Source: Cystobasidium ongulense (taxonomy: Eukaryota > Basidiomycota > Cystobasidiomycetes > Cystobasidiales > Cystobasidiaceae). From it: a stretch of DNA of 64,000 nt. Below the pieces are notes generated by a model that searched no databases, was not told the origin of the DNA, and saw only the letters and a program-made list of their open reading frames with translations. Made by a program: the position numbers and the translations under genes. Shown one piece after another: positions 1 through 11,925 of this stretch; the stretch's first letter is position 1, and each line of letters begins with the position of its first letter. The DNA is taken from assembly GCA_022835595.1 (NCBI GenBank), contig BQUP01000005.1:1421501-1485500 (forward strand), read 5' to 3'.

Positions 1-2
1 AT

Positions 3-141
3 GAAGACCTTAATGCGCTCATGCATCTTACAGAAGAATTTCCTGAGGTGAGTCGTTCGATGGATCTGTATGCTCACATGACGGCAGGGACAATCGGACA
101 ATCAGAACCTGATATCCTTCTGGCCTTCATTAGATTCTAGT
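3..141 (+). CDS. 3' end of a gene entering from the left edge (partial, hypothetical)
   Basis: An open frame comes in from the left edge and stops at 139-141. Its first visible residues (EDLNALMHLTEEFPE) look like a charged helix. A good splice donor, GTGAGT, begins at 48, so the true exon may end there and continue downstream, for example after the TTTCAG at 235-240. Only a terminal fragment is visible and I recognise no family. It could also be chance. Confidence 0.25.
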
Positions 142-1037
142 CCATAAGGCCATGTGTATGGAAGTGTAGTACCTTGGTGAACAATAGCCTTCACTAGGAC
201 TTCAGTAAACCGAGCTGTGGTAATGATTATCAAATTTCAGTGCCCTGTCCACATTGCAGGTATCTCGGCTATCTTTACCTTCGACACCAGAACGTAACGG
301 AATTTAACATCAACCACGCCCACCCTCTTCGGAGACACTCGTTGACGTTTGCCGAAGTAGAGAATCAATGCGGCTGGGTTGTAGAATCAGGCGCAGCGAG
401 TTTTACCGTAAGGCATCCACCAATGAATATACTTTTCTATTGTTAAGGCATTCAAAGAGGATCTTGCGCACAATCGATACAATACAGTTGCAGGGTTGTA
501 TTGACGAGGTTTTGAACAACTGACCCTGAGAGCATTGTCGCTTCATCGACTGTCCTCGTTTATGTGATACGGAAGTAGCGTTGTGCGAACCGCTCAGAAC
601 AAGGATTGATTAGTAAAGCACAGGTAGAGATAAAAGTAAATAACTTGCGAGCCGGGAAGACAACGAGGTAAATTGAGAGGCGGGAGGAGAACAAGGTTGA
701 TGAGTAAATGCGTAAGAAGAACGACAGGCTAAGAACAGAACAAGGCACAGTCGTAAAGTGATGAGCAGAAAAGGGAAGAAGCAGATCAAGAATGAGAACA
801 CGAAGAACAAGATTTGCAAGACAGTAGAAGACTTGAAGGGCGGAGAATAAGGTCAAGAGACACGGGGTAGAGCCGGCAAAACGGGTAATGCAGGAAAACA
901 GACTGAAAATCTACGAATTGTAGTTGTTGTTCGAGGAACTGCTGGGGAGAGGGGACCAATGCATGGGCGGCAGGCGCTCCCAGGCTGTACTCGACTATGA
1001 CTGGACCGGGGTTGGTAGAAGAAGAGCTAGCTGCTAG
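142..1037. other. intergenic, purine-rich on the + strand
   Basis: No gene with an ATG start and coding character is seen. From about 600 to 860 the + strand is strongly A/G-rich, that is pyrimidine-rich on the strand of the following gene. This fits a 3' untranslated region of the gene ending at 1038. Short open frames here come from the biased composition. Confidence 0.4.
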
Positions 1038-2240
1038 CTACGGCTGCACCGGTGACCTGCGGTACCTCGCTGCCGAAATCATTGAGTAGACCGGACTTGC
1101 CACCAGAGACGCCGATCCACCCTGCCGGGTCGTCGGTGGCTGTTGCTGCTGTCCCCCGTTCTTCATTTGTATTAGTATATTTGAGGCTTCCTCTGCTTCC
1201 CTTTCAGCCTGTGATGCCTCATCATCTATTTTCAGCGGTATAATGGAGTGCGCCCCTCTCATAGCAATTTGTGATCCTTCTGCAACTCGTTGTTGACCAT
1301 AGCCATACCGAGGCTGACCATAGCGAGGCTGAGGGCTTCCATACTGTTGCTGTCCACCTCCCTGCATTGGCTGTTGTTGCTGAATTGCACGATTTGGGTT
1401 GTTTGGAGGATAGTACGTGGAAGCAATGGACATCCCGTGCTGTCCGTGTGCGGGTGCAGCGGCAAACCTCTGTATTTGTACAGGGATCGACTGTGCAAAA
1501 TGCAGAGTTGGATTGGAGCTCCCGCCGGCCTCCTTAATGAGGTGGAGTTTCTCTTTGACCCACTGCAACTTGCGGTGCCGGGCGATCATTTTCAGCAGGT
1601 ACGGTTTGATGATATTCCGCAGTACCTGTTTGTGCTCTTCAGAAAGATGCTCGAAATCATCGAGCTGTTCTATGCCGTTGAACAATGTTTTTAAGGTCTC
1701 CTTGAGGTTTTCAAGGGAATTGTGATCTACTATCAAGTCTGGGTCGTTATCAAGAGCGTTTGCCCTGGCCCTTAAATACGTAATGGTAAATCCCAGCCGC
1801 CGTGGCGGCTTCCCGGGGATGTTAGTGGGCGCCCTTTTTCGCTTTGACCTTGAGCTTGCGCCCTGGCCTGGCGCGACCTGCACTGGCGGTGGCACAGCTC
1901 GGGACGCGTCGGGGATCAGACCGAGGTAAGTTTCAAAGGCATACTCCGGGTGTGTTGTCTTGAGGGGGAGGGTCTCAATGACCTTGTTGATAAAGCTCTT
2001 TCTCTCCGCGAACCTCACCTTCGTGGAGATGTTGATATCTCCTCCTCTCTTTCGAAGGTGCGAGTATTCGGCGAAAAGGTTTGCGATTATTTGGGGAATC
2101 TCTTGGCGTCGAGCTGGTCCCCAGCTTGCAGGCCTGGAGCCCTGCAACTGCAACTCCTTCTTCGCTAGAGCATTGATATCCCATACGATACGCTTACAAG
2201 CCTCATTACGGTCATCAGACACTTCCCGCGTAGGTATCAT
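1038..2240 (-). CDS. unrecognised protein with Gln-rich C-terminus, 400 aa
   Basis: A single uninterrupted frame starts at an ATG at 2240. The first ~110 residues are charged and helical. A basic stretch around 130-150 (SRSKRKRAP, PGKPPRRLG) could be a nuclear localisation signal. Residues ~150-250 form a second helical block rich in Leu and charged residues. The last 150 residues are low complexity, rich in Gln, Gly and Pro (runs such as QQQQPMQGGGQQQ). The layout of helical blocks plus a Q-rich tail is typical of transcription co-regulators such as Mediator-type subunits, but I see no diagnostic motif, so that is only a guess. No intron is needed inside the frame. Confidence 0.55.
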   Translation of the reverse strand: MIPTREVSDDRNEACKRIVWDINALAKKELQLQGSRPASWGPARRQEIPQIIANLFAEYSHLRKRGGDINISTKVRFAERKSFINKVIETLPLKTTHPEYAFETYLGLIPDASRAVPPPVQVAPGQGASSRSKRKRAPTNIPGKPPRRLGFTITYLRARANALDNDPDLIVDHNSLENLKETLKTLFNGIEQLDDFEHLSEEHKQVLRNIIKPYLLKMIARHRKLQWVKEKLHLIKEAGGSSNPTLHFAQSIPVQIQRFAAAPAHGQHGMSIASTYYPPNNPNRAIQQQQPMQGGGQQQYGSPQPRYGQPRYGYGQQRVAEGSQIAMRGAHSIIPLKIDDEASQAEREAEEASNILIQMKNGGQQQQPPTTRQGGSASLVASPVYSMISAARYRRSPVQP

Positions 2241-2819
2241 TTTGATCTTTGCTGCTGGTTACTAGAGAACAAGCCAGGGATGGACAAGATATCCGCCGAC
2301 ATGCATGCTAGAACAGCATACGCCACCCTACACCAAGCGATACATGTGTAGAAGCAGTGCACATTGCACATACTGTGAATTGTGTACATTAAGTCGTGCG
2401 TGAACGACTTGCGAGACTCGCCTCGGTGGCGAAAATCGGCGGCCAAGCGACGTTGAACGAACTGGTACAAAGGCGCTCTCTGGCGTCAACTTCTGCAGGC
2501 CAATCGTCAGCGAAGAGTCAAGGACGACGCTGTTCATTTTGGCTAGCTGTTTACATGTGCCTTGGCAGTGTTGCAGGATCAGCATGTATAGTGCTCTCTT
2601 CTATTCTTGTTCAACAGACGATACTACCGATATCGCCAGCAGATGAGATACAAATTCGGCTGGTCTTTGAGACATGAGCAGCTGTTGTAATACCATTGCA
2701 AGGCCCAAGCTACTGATGGTAGAGATTTGTTCGGCATCCATAATCGTGAAGTAGTCGTAGTCGACAGGGTCGTTTACAGGGCTGTGCTTGCGGTTCTTTC
2801 AAAAGGAGTGCCAATTGCC
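2241..2819. other. intergenic between two minus-strand genes
   Basis: This holds the upstream region of the Gln-rich gene and the 3' region of the FHA-RING gene. A 93-codon open frame on the + strand (2396-2677) begins with GTG rather than ATG and is not credible. I see nothing else. Confidence 0.4.
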
Positions 2820-5800
2820 TTACACGATAGCATGGACCGAAGCAGAAGCGGCTGCAGCATCTTGCACAGTCTGCTTATCACCAGTAGAACCAGCCTGACG
2901 ATCTTGCAATTGTCCATCATCGCCCTTGATATCCCTCTGCATACTTCCAGAGTGTGTTCGACTTTCCTTTCCTTTGGCTCTCAAAGCAGCAACATCAGAG
3001 CTTAACTCCGAGTAGTCCTGATGTGAGGAAGGGGGAGTGGTGTCTTTTTGTCCTTGTTCCTCATTACTCATATGCGTATCTTCCTGTGCATGGCTGGAAT
3101 TTGGAGGGTGGACCCCTCTATCTGCATGTACACTTGCGACATGTGTTGCAGTAAGAGGTTCTTCTCCATACATATTGGCATCGTCTTCATCTGAAGACAC
3201 CGCCGGGCCTCGTCTTCGATCTTCAGATGCCGCAGCAAAGGAAGCAGCGCCAGACGGCGAAGCAGCAGAGGCGGCAGCTGCATTGCGCAGACTAGTGGTA
3301 CTATTCTTGCTCTTGGTCATGCGCATACTTCTAACACTTCTAGCTTTATTTTTCTCAGCAGCTGACACCGATGGGCTTTGCGTGTTGCTTGCATTCGAAT
3401 GATGATGGTGAGCATCGGTGGATATATCGCCTTCATGTACTGATCCAGGTCGACTTCTCCCTGTGATTGGGATATGCATAGCATGACCATCCGCTCCATG
3501 GACGTATATGCTCCCTCTTCTAATATCAGGATCGAAGTCGCCTGCTGAGGGTGGAGAGAAGGATCCTTCTCCAGTCGCTGCACTATTAGCCCCACTGTGA
3601 TGGTGCGAATGGTGACTATGACTGTGATGCTGAATGTTGGGTGTAGTATGACCTTCCAAAGCAGCCGTTACCGCTGCGCCGCTCGGTGGTACAGATTGGA
3701 AGGAAGCGACTCTGCTACCTCGAGATGGTGGTGTTCGGGTGCCAGAAGCAGGTCTAGCAACATCAAGTGAAGGTCTAGTCGAAGATGAAGAGATATTGCG
3801 CGCTCCGTCCTGTGCATTCGTAGAGCTTGAAGAACCAAAGTGTGACGCGGAAGAAACAAGAGGGCTCTTTCGACCAGGTCGTAACGTATCCATATTCGGA
3901 TCCGAGCTAACAAGCGAAATGGCATTGGAGTGCAGAACAGCTGTATTCTCGCTTGATGCTCCAATATTTGCGGAAGGTAAGCTTGCAGAAGCTGAGGCAG
4001 ATGTATCTTTGTCAGGCAGAGCAGGTGCTGCACCTGGAATGCCTTCCATCTCCTCGTCTTCTGCTTCATCTTCGGATCCATCGCTTTCTCCAGAAGAAGA
4101 TGAACTGTCTTCCTCTACTGGCTCCGGAACATCGTCTTGTTCGACGTCTGCTTCTAGATCACCAAAAGTACGGCAGAGAGGGCAGGAGAAGCCTGGATGA
4201 TGCTGCATGAGGAGGGGTCGAATGCATCTGATGAGACGTACACACAATGTCAAGTTAGCATGATAAAGGACAGCGGTATGGAGCATGGATGAAGCATCTC
4301 CAGATCAGACCTACTTGAAGTGGAAGATATGACTGCATGGAGCGATGAAAAGTGCTTGATAGACAGTGACGGAAAAGAGGCCTGTGGCAGTAACGAGGAA
4401 TACCAGTCGAAAACGTCAGTATAAAGTCTCTTTCGCTTTCAAGCGCAAAGATAATCAAACGGAAAAAAAACTCACAAATACAGCAATCTGTTACTCCAGA
4501 AGGGGGAGTTTCCGTTTTCTTTTTTTCCTTTTCTTTTTTATCGACTTGCATACCGTCACTAGCTGTACCTTCATCTCCTTCTTGAGCGGCTAATGCAGCA
4601 TCTTTATTCTTCTTCGTTTTATGCTTTCTATGCTTCTTCTTCTTCTTTGATTTTGATTCTTCCCCTGTCGTTGAAGGTGGTTGATCTGATACATTGCCCA
4701 GTGCTCTGATTTGACGTAATGCATTTGTGCTAGAAGAGCGAAGAAGAAAAGGGAGGCGACATTAACATCAGTATGGTCTTCGACGAACAATCTCCAACTA
4801 CTCTTGTAGTGAGAAGAGATGCAACTCACTTGAAGCTATTAGCGCCCCTTTGCCAGCCCCTATTCAGCTCAATTCTCATCTTGACACATCTATAAATCTC
4901 CTCTGTACCACCTTGATAATCGACGCCTAATTGTAGGACATCTCCATCTCTGATAGGAAAAGGTCTAGATTCCATTCCCGCACCAGATAATCTAATATGA
5001 TTTAAAAAGGTACCAGAAGATGATTTCAAATCTCTTATGAACCAACCATTATTTCCATTTGCATTACTTGAAGAAGCAGGCTCAAACCATATTTCAGCGT
5101 GCGTACGTGAAACTACTTTGGATTTGAAAGCTACTCTATTCTGGTCTAATGCGGATATTGGTTGATTGGGGTTTCGATCTGTAAATCTGCCTATGCGTAG
5201 TGGTATTGTGGGTAGTATATCTCGTGATACGGGATCGAAATGGAGGGAGCGTGTAGATTCAAGGTGAGGTACTAGTCGTATATGCTGAGTTTCAGATGAG
5301 GAGGAGGATGTCGCAGTAGTGGCAGTTGGAGGAGCACTTTGGCTGTTGCTTTGTGCTTGCGATGCAGTGCGTGCATGCATTGTGGATGAAGCAGTCGGCA
5401 CGGTAGCAGTTGCAGGAGCACGGACAGCTTCTCCAGATGGTCGTCTCGAGCTATCAGTCGAGCTACCTCCGTTGGGTGTGCTGCCGCCAGGCGCGCTAGT
5501 CTGAGCATTGGACACGACCACCGGCTGAGAGGTCCCGCTGAACACCATCGTCGAAGCAGGGGTGGTTGCAGAAGCAGGTTGTGACGGCTGTTGCGCAAGT
5601 ACGGGAATACTAGGATTTGCCACTTGTTGGTGCGCGCTTGAGACGGACAAGGGCAGGCTGGGCTGGGAGGAGGATCTGGATCGCTGAATGGCTGATGTAG
5701 AGGCTGACAAGGATGGGGGATGCTCTGAAGTGGGAGTGCGCCCACCAGCTGTTCCTCCAGAAAGCAGGCCACCAGTATTCTTGCGGCCAAATCCGCGGCG

Positions 5801-6397
5801 GGTGAAGTAGCCTCTTGTGGTGGACGAGGCCGAGCCTACGCTGGCAGAGGGCGTGTGACCAGAGGGGGAAGTGGCCAGAGCTGGCTGCGAGGACGAGACT
5901 GAGCTCTCGTTGGTAGCTGTGCCGTCAAAGTAGGCGGGCACTCCAAAGTCGGTCAGGCTTGTCGAGGGCTGCAGCGATGGGAATGCCTGGACAGGCGGGG
6001 ATGGGGGAGCGACAGGGGACGCGATCTCGCCTCTGTTGGTGGATGCGCCTCTGTTGCGTCTGAAGCCGAGTGCAAAGTTGCCCAGTCTGCTGGTGGTGCT
6101 GCTTCCGTACGATGTTGCGAGCTGAGAGGGCTGTGATTGTGAGGCTCCCGGTGAGCTGGGAGAAATGGCGCCTGCTATGCCGACCGCGGGCGAGCTGGGG
6201 GGGAGAGGAATTCTAAACGAGTTGCCTCTGCTCAGACGGGTAGGCGTGCCAGTGGTATCATTGTTGTGGGCGGTCGTCCTCGCTCCTGCTGACGGGGGTG
6301 GTGAGGCTGCTGATGTCGCGGATGCGCCAGAGGGTGGTGCAGCTGATGATCCCGCTATGGGGACTGCAGAGGCTGGGATGTGAGGCGTGCTCGCCAT
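2820..6397 (-). CDS. dma1: FHA-RING E3 ubiquitin ligase, Dma1/Dma2 (CHFR/RNF8-like) family, 1098 aa
   Basis: Four exons: 6397-4830, 4729-4476, 4381-4315 and 4227-2820, with GTGAGT or GTAGGT donors. After a Ser/Pro-rich N-terminus of about 360 residues comes an FHA domain (about 366-505) with IGRFTDRN, the SRTHAEIW core and SSGTFLN, the residues that bind phosphothreonine. A Lys-rich linker follows, then a C3HC4-type RING (about 605-650) starting CCICLF, with PCSHIFHFKC and SCPLC. The last ~440 residues are acidic, His-rich and Ser-rich. FHA followed by RING defines the fungal Dma proteins, which ubiquitinate substrates at the spindle pole and septin ring and delay mitotic exit. S. pombe Dma1 is only about 270 residues, so both flanks are greatly extended here. 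The ATG lies in a strong context (GCCATGG). Confidence 0.92.
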
Positions 6398-6936
6398 GGC
6401 TGGTGTGCTGTGTCGTCTCTATCCACAGTGGACGGCACTCTGACTGCCAGTGGTAGTAGTAGTAGTAGTAGTAGTCGTGGTGGATGGATGGATGGATCTG
6501 ATTAAGATGGTCGACTGGAGCACCACACCGAGGCAAGCTTGAGGGTGCAAGTCGTCAGATCGCTGGGGGCAGGTCGCTGGATGCACGCAGTACACTCATG
6601 GAGGTGGTGCAGCATTACAGGGTGTGTACTGCATGGATATCACTGCCTTGCATTGTACCCTCCCTACCATACTTACTACTACTACCTGCTTGCACAGGGT
6701 GGCGACTAGAGCTCGACGATGCTGCTTACCGTCGCAGCAAGGACATCAAGCTGCACATCCACTGCGTTCACGTGTGGTAGTCTAGTATGCTGAGCGTCCG
6801 CTAATGCCTGCTCTTGGTGCATCTGCATCTCCAACTCCATCTCATCCACCTCGCCCTACTCTTCTCACCTACGCGCCAACTCCACTGACTGCCGCCTAAG
6901 ACCACCATGCACGACTGACGATATACACTCTCCACC
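6398..6936. promoter_or_regulatory. shared upstream region of the FHA-RING and Stn1-like genes
   Basis: The two genes diverge from this 539-base gap. It contains a GTA trinucleotide run (6453-6475) and a GGAT run (6480-6497) close to the FHA-RING start, and a CT-rich stretch before the ATG at 6937. No specific factor site is assigned. Confidence 0.5.
6453..6497. repeat. (GTA)n and (GGAT)n microsatellites
   Basis: Seven and a half GTA units are followed a few bases later by about four GGAT units. They lie in the upstream region of the FHA-RING gene. Confidence 0.9.
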
Positions 6937-9549
6937 ATGCTCATCACCAACACCTTTTCATCCTCCAAAGCCGTCCTGAGGCCTGCTTCGTCCAAGGAAG
7001 ACCTCGTCGCACAACGTCCAAGCTCCCTCGAGGAATCAACATCCACCTCTGTCCGCGGTCAGAATGGAAGATTCGCGGCTGGAGGCAGCGGAAGGACAGC
7101 AACTGCGTCCACATCCACACCCTCACCACTAACACCCTCCCAAACAACCACACTCTGTCTCTTCCTACGCTCCTCGCGCTCCATTGCACTCCTCGAAATC
7201 GCAGACATCCAAGGTGTGATCGACCCAGCTACGGGCGAACATGCTCCTCCTGCAGTTCGCAAAGGGCGTATCAGAACGAGTGCTTCCTTGAACAACGGCA
7301 ACAGTACAGCCCTGCAGTGCTGTATCATCGAGTCAATGCCGTTTGAAAAGTGCGAAATAGTGGCGACCATAGTCAAGAAGAATGCAATCTATAGGCAGGC
7401 GAGGAGTGCATATCAACACAATCCTGGTGATCCTGCAGCTCCTCGTCACCAGGGGAAAGGGAGAACAGATATACACGACGCTCCATCCGTCAGCGAAGAA
7501 CTACAGCTCGTCTTCTACGAGCGTAAGTCTGTCTTGTTTGCAGTGCAAGAGCGCTGAATGACTTGTTGAAGGGCCACATTGACATATCTTGCTCGCTTCC
7601 ATAGTTGATGATGATTCTGGAGCTTCTATAACGTGCTGCGTCAATCCTTCCAAAGTATATGCAAAGGAAATATCAGAAGCGAGAAGGAGACAAGCCTCTT
7701 CCTCTCGTAATTCAATGCTGGACGATGACGACAGCAGTACTACCGCATCAAGTCACGACTCGTCGCAAGAAGATGAACAAGGCCAGTCAACACCCCGAGC
7801 TGCACGTACGCGGAAAAACAGCACAACAGAGGATGAAAACGATAGCACGCCACGCGGCAGAACCAAGGCATTGCCAAAATCAGATCCCAGATTATGGATA
7901 TACAGATATAAATCACCACCACGTCCACTTCCACCTCGTGCTGTATCAAGTTCTAAACCTCCTTCTTTCGATATACCAGTCTACAAAGAAGGTACAGTCG
8001 TTCGCATAATAGGCAAAATATTCATAAATGCAAGTCGCGGAAATGAACGTCAATTGGAAGCGAGTAGTATTGAATGTTTATACGAACCCGGTTATACACT
8101 TGGTAAGAGGATCTATGAAGAAAAAGGAAATAAATACGCGGAATGGCATCATACTGTTAAATGTAGGAAGAAAAGATTGGAGTATAGAGATAGGGAGAGA
8201 GTAAGGGAATTGATCGGTTTTGGCGAGGACAATAGGACTGCGCAGTTGAATTCAAGTACTCAGTGCTTTTCAGAGGATGTGACTATGCTAGATGATAGCA
8301 CACTGGTAAGCTTTCACTGTGATTCGGCTCATGTTTACTCTGAATACTAACACTTTGTGAATGCTTCAACGTGAAGCAGCCTCCATTGAACGATACCATC
8401 AATACGACAGCGTCAACATTGCATATATCCTCCACTTCCTTATTAGATGCTTCCCGTCTTCCCAGTATATCATCACATCACAACAATAACGAAAACATAT
8501 CATCAACCTCTTCAACAGCGACAAGGGCTAGAAAAGCAAAATTACCTTCTTGTTCAACTTTATATAAACAAAAAATTCCAATTACAAAGGAAATCTTCTC
8601 TCTATATATGCACCAGTTCTTTAGGGATTTAAAAAAAGGTAAACATGGGAAAAGAGGTAGAATACTTTCTTCTTCTTCTTATACATCCACTTCTATGACT
8701 GGTATTCTTTCTGAAGGAAGTAAGGGGCAAGATGATGATAGCATAAGAGTCACGTTGAATGGGTTGAAGGAGGATAAGAATCTGAAATGGCTAGCTGAGA
8801 TTTACGCTCGTAATGAAGCTAAACGATTGGCCTCGAGTACGCAAGATACCTTAAGCTACTCAGGCACTCCGAAACAGAAGAGTCGATATACTACCACTGC
8901 TACAAGTGCAGAATCTTCAATTTTGCTACCATCTCCATCTCCTGCCCATTCGATACGTTCAACAACTCATTCACGCGGTACTGCACTTATGTCAGATACT
9001 ACAAATTTACCATCCACTTCTTCTTCTACCACAATACCTGGAAAAGCTAAAGTCAGAGTAGCGCCGGGAATAGTTGATAAACTACGTAATGATCTTTTCC
9101 GGAATACGATATTAAAGTTAGTTAAAGATGGTATAATCATTGTATATCCAGCTGATATGTCAATTCCATTTCGACAAGCTCCTCGACGTAAAATTCAAGT
9201 TGGAGATTGTGCTGAATGCACGGAGAAGATGAAGGTTGAATTAGATAAATTACCTCCTGTAATGACAATGGAAGGAATACCATTACGAGATTCCAGAGCT
9301 GCACAAATGCAAAAAGAGGAATGTGCTTGTCCTCAATCATCGATATCTGCGAATTCGAAGAATGCAGAAGAAACATACGGTTTATTGACAAGCGGAATGC
9401 TGTTACCTGTAGTGGAAAATCTGGTAAGACGCTTGGACGGCAATTATGGAGTTGAAGTGGAGTATATTTGGAACGCAGTCAAGAGACACGATGATAAGTG
9501 GAGATTCGTCAGTAAGGATCTGATTAAAGAATGCTTGGAGATGTTGTGA
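6937..9549 (+). CDS. stn1: OB-fold protein, probable telomere-capping Stn1 homologue (divergent), 818 aa
   Basis: Three exons: 6937-7522, 7605-8305 and 8380-9549. The central region reads as an OB-fold: strand CIIESMPFEKCEIVATIV, then FYELDDDSGASITCCV (the DDSG-type turn typical of Stn1), a 90-residue acidic insert, then DPRLW and YKEGTVVRIIGKIF followed by a strand-like ASSIECL. The C-terminal third holds helical, winged-helix-like segments, including APGIVDKLRNDLFRNTILKL and a block at about 770-818. In the CST complex Stn1 binds single-stranded telomeric DNA with Ten1 and recruits polymerase alpha. Known fungal Stn1 proteins are about 330-500 residues, so the inserts are unusual. The alternative is another OB-fold nucleic-acid binding protein. 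The family call rests on motif order only. Confidence 0.5.
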
Positions 9550-10521
9550 GATCCAAACGAGTAGCGGAGGGGACCACTCTGCCTAAGCTGGCTGGAGCGC
9601 CTGTAAGTAGTACATATCGTTGTGAAAATACCAACATGCAAATCGTACTACAAGCCACCTAGTCGAGCGCCAACGACAGACGCTAGGCGATTCTGCAGAA
9701 AGGAGAGAGTAGACTTGATTTCTTTAAAAATGAATGAATCTGCTTTCTCTTCAATGATGTCCTGACGTAAAGACTATGTCAAATACAGTAAGATGTAAAC
9801 GATTTGCATATAACGAGATGAAACGAGGAAACGAAAGGAAAAAACGGTACGAGCTGTGTGCGGGAAAAACAGAAAAAGGGGAGAAAGAACGATGACATCT
9901 AATCAACTGAAACTCCAAGAAAACAGAACGACAAATTAAAAGGAAGTACCGTAAGAGTGAGGAAAAGAAACAAAGATGAGACGACTGACGAAAAAAGCGA
10001 GGAAAGAGAAAAATAAGGAGACGACTAGAGTAAAACTGACTTGCGAGCGATAGAAAGAAGAAAAGAAACGAAAACTGCGCTGAGAAACTAGTGAAAAAGT
10101 TTGAAAAAGGTATTGATTTGGGTTGGGGGGTTCTTTTGCTTGTTTGAGGCTTTCGCTCACGAAAGGAGAAAATTGAATCGAGTTCGACGGAATTGAGTGA
10201 ACAGAGAAGAGAGTCAATGAATCATGAGAAGAAAATCTTGTATGAACCCTCTTCGAAGGTAGTAAACAAGAGTGACCCGCCAAATTTCTCAAAGAAGAAA
10301 GGAACGATAAAGACAAATATGCGATTAATAGCCCAAGAAAATCGACATGTGGAGTTGGAGTCCGTTCTTTGTGGTGTGCGAAGGGAGACTTAGTTGATGT
10401 CCCTCTCTTTTTGTTTCTTTTGTGAAGAAAGAGCGAGTTCTCTTCTGAAGCAAGCTCTCTTTGGTTTTTTTTAACTTGCAGAAACTGATGATGCGAAGCT
10501 TTATTTCCTTGTTGATTGCAT
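9550..10521. other. 3' region between convergent genes, purine-rich on + strand
   Basis: The Stn1-like gene (+) and the CCCH gene (-) converge here. From about 9700 to 10440 the + strand is A/G-rich, so the minus strand is pyrimidine-rich. A 200-codon minus-strand frame (9936-10538) starts with TTG, is dominated by Ser, Phe and Leu, and is best explained by the composition. Confidence 0.45.
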
Positions 10522-11925
10522 CTATACTTGTTTATCAATGCGAGTATGGCTTGCTCTCTTGTTACTAACGAATGCTTTTCTATTCTTCTTTTTAGGTTTG
10601 ACGGAGTTTGGAAGTGGAGTTTGCGTATCCTGCTTTACTATTGTGGTATTGCCGAGCCTGCTGCTGTTGAGCATAATTTGACGCACCGGCGGAACATTGG
10701 TATTTTTCTGGCCTTCCACTTCCTTTGCCGCTGGCCTAGGAGCCTCTGACAGGGCTGGTAGAGGTGGAAGGGAAGGTCCACCTACCTTGCCGCGTGGAGC
10801 CGGGGGATGCGGATAGAAGACATGCATCGGTGCACCTGATGAGACGACTGGTAGTGGTAACAGTGACTGCATTGCTGTCACTGGAACAGCATGAGGCTTC
10901 ATCACAGGGAACGTCATATTCATGCTCGGAGAAGGAGGCATTGGACCGACTTCGTAAGGGAACTGGGGCTCTACCGGTCTCATCGCAGTATTTGGGTGGG
11001 CTTGATGAAAATATTGAAGAGGATGAGATGGGTGTATCGAATGAGTGGGAAATAAAACCGGTGGTGGAGCCATCAAACTGCGCCTAGGCAATTTCTGCGC
11101 AGGTGGGGTCATAGGAATAGCGATACGTAAAGGAAACGGTGCATTATCATACGCCGGTCTTGCATTTCTCATTGCTGCAGTTTGGAAACCTTTATTGATT
11201 GGAAGATGATCAGAAGGCGATGGAGGAGGGTGATTATCGACTTTCTTGAAGAACGGTGGTGGTGTGATAGGCGGTGAGGGCGGTGGTGCAATGTACCCGT
11301 TTCGTATGATGACCGTAGTCAATTCACCTTTTTGAAAGCGTGCTTGATGTGCGAACTGTTCATTCACAGGAGGGGCATCATGCGCTCCAGCTACATTATG
11401 ACCATTGAAACACAGGTATTCCAAGGAAGAGAGAATGAAACAATGAATCATTACATCAGTTGAACATTTCCATCCAAGTTTTTCCCATCGAAGACATTCT
11501 TCAAAGGGAGAAGAAGAAGGCAACTTACGAATCTTTAAAAAACGACAATCAATACCATATCTACATTCTTTACCATAAGGGCAAAAATGACCCATATGAC
11601 ATTTCTGAGGACCGACATAACATTCTTTACCTAGGTTCAAAGAAGAACAAGGTGATTTTCTACTATCATTTCTTAATCTTTCAATTTCTTGATTTGATAA
11701 AAGATAATCGTGTGTGTATTGGCAGCGTGTTGAGAGACAGCCTTCTTCTAAGAGATAATGACGATTGCAAGGGGGTCTATATCGAGTCGAACGTTTTCAA
11801 TTAATTGATCGAAAGAGAAACAGTAGAGAGCAAGAGGAAACATAGTCAGCTGATATTTACAGAGCGGACGAGGGAAAATGGGAAGAAAAAGCTGAATGTA
11901 AGACTCGGTGCACTCACTGTTCCAT
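10522..11925 (-). CDS. CCCH-type zinc-finger protein, 420 aa
   Basis: Two exons: an 8-base first exon (11925-11918, ATGGAACA) with a GTGAGT donor, then 11776-10522 after a 141-base intron. The joined N-terminus reads MEQPPCNRHYLLEEGC and continues with Cys, Cys and His in C-x8-C-x4-C-x3-H type spacing. A second Cys/His cluster (about 48-75) contains KCHMGHFCPYG, ECRYG and DCRFL. This is the arrangement of a fungal family of predicted RNA-binding CCCH proteins whose molecular role is poorly known. The rest is Pro-rich (PPPSPPITPPP) with a basic C-terminus (KPKKKNRKAF), probably nuclear. The tiny first exon is required because the main exon frame is closed by a stop just upstream of the acceptor at 11777. 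Confidence 0.78.

Noticed and set aside
2396-2677. 93-codon + strand frame with a hydrophobic segment
   Set aside because: It has a GTG start, no intron signals and no motif, and lies between two minus-strand genes.
9936-10538. 200-codon minus-strand frame
   Set aside because: It starts with TTG, is Ser/Phe/Leu-dominated and lies in a pyrimidine-rich 3' region.
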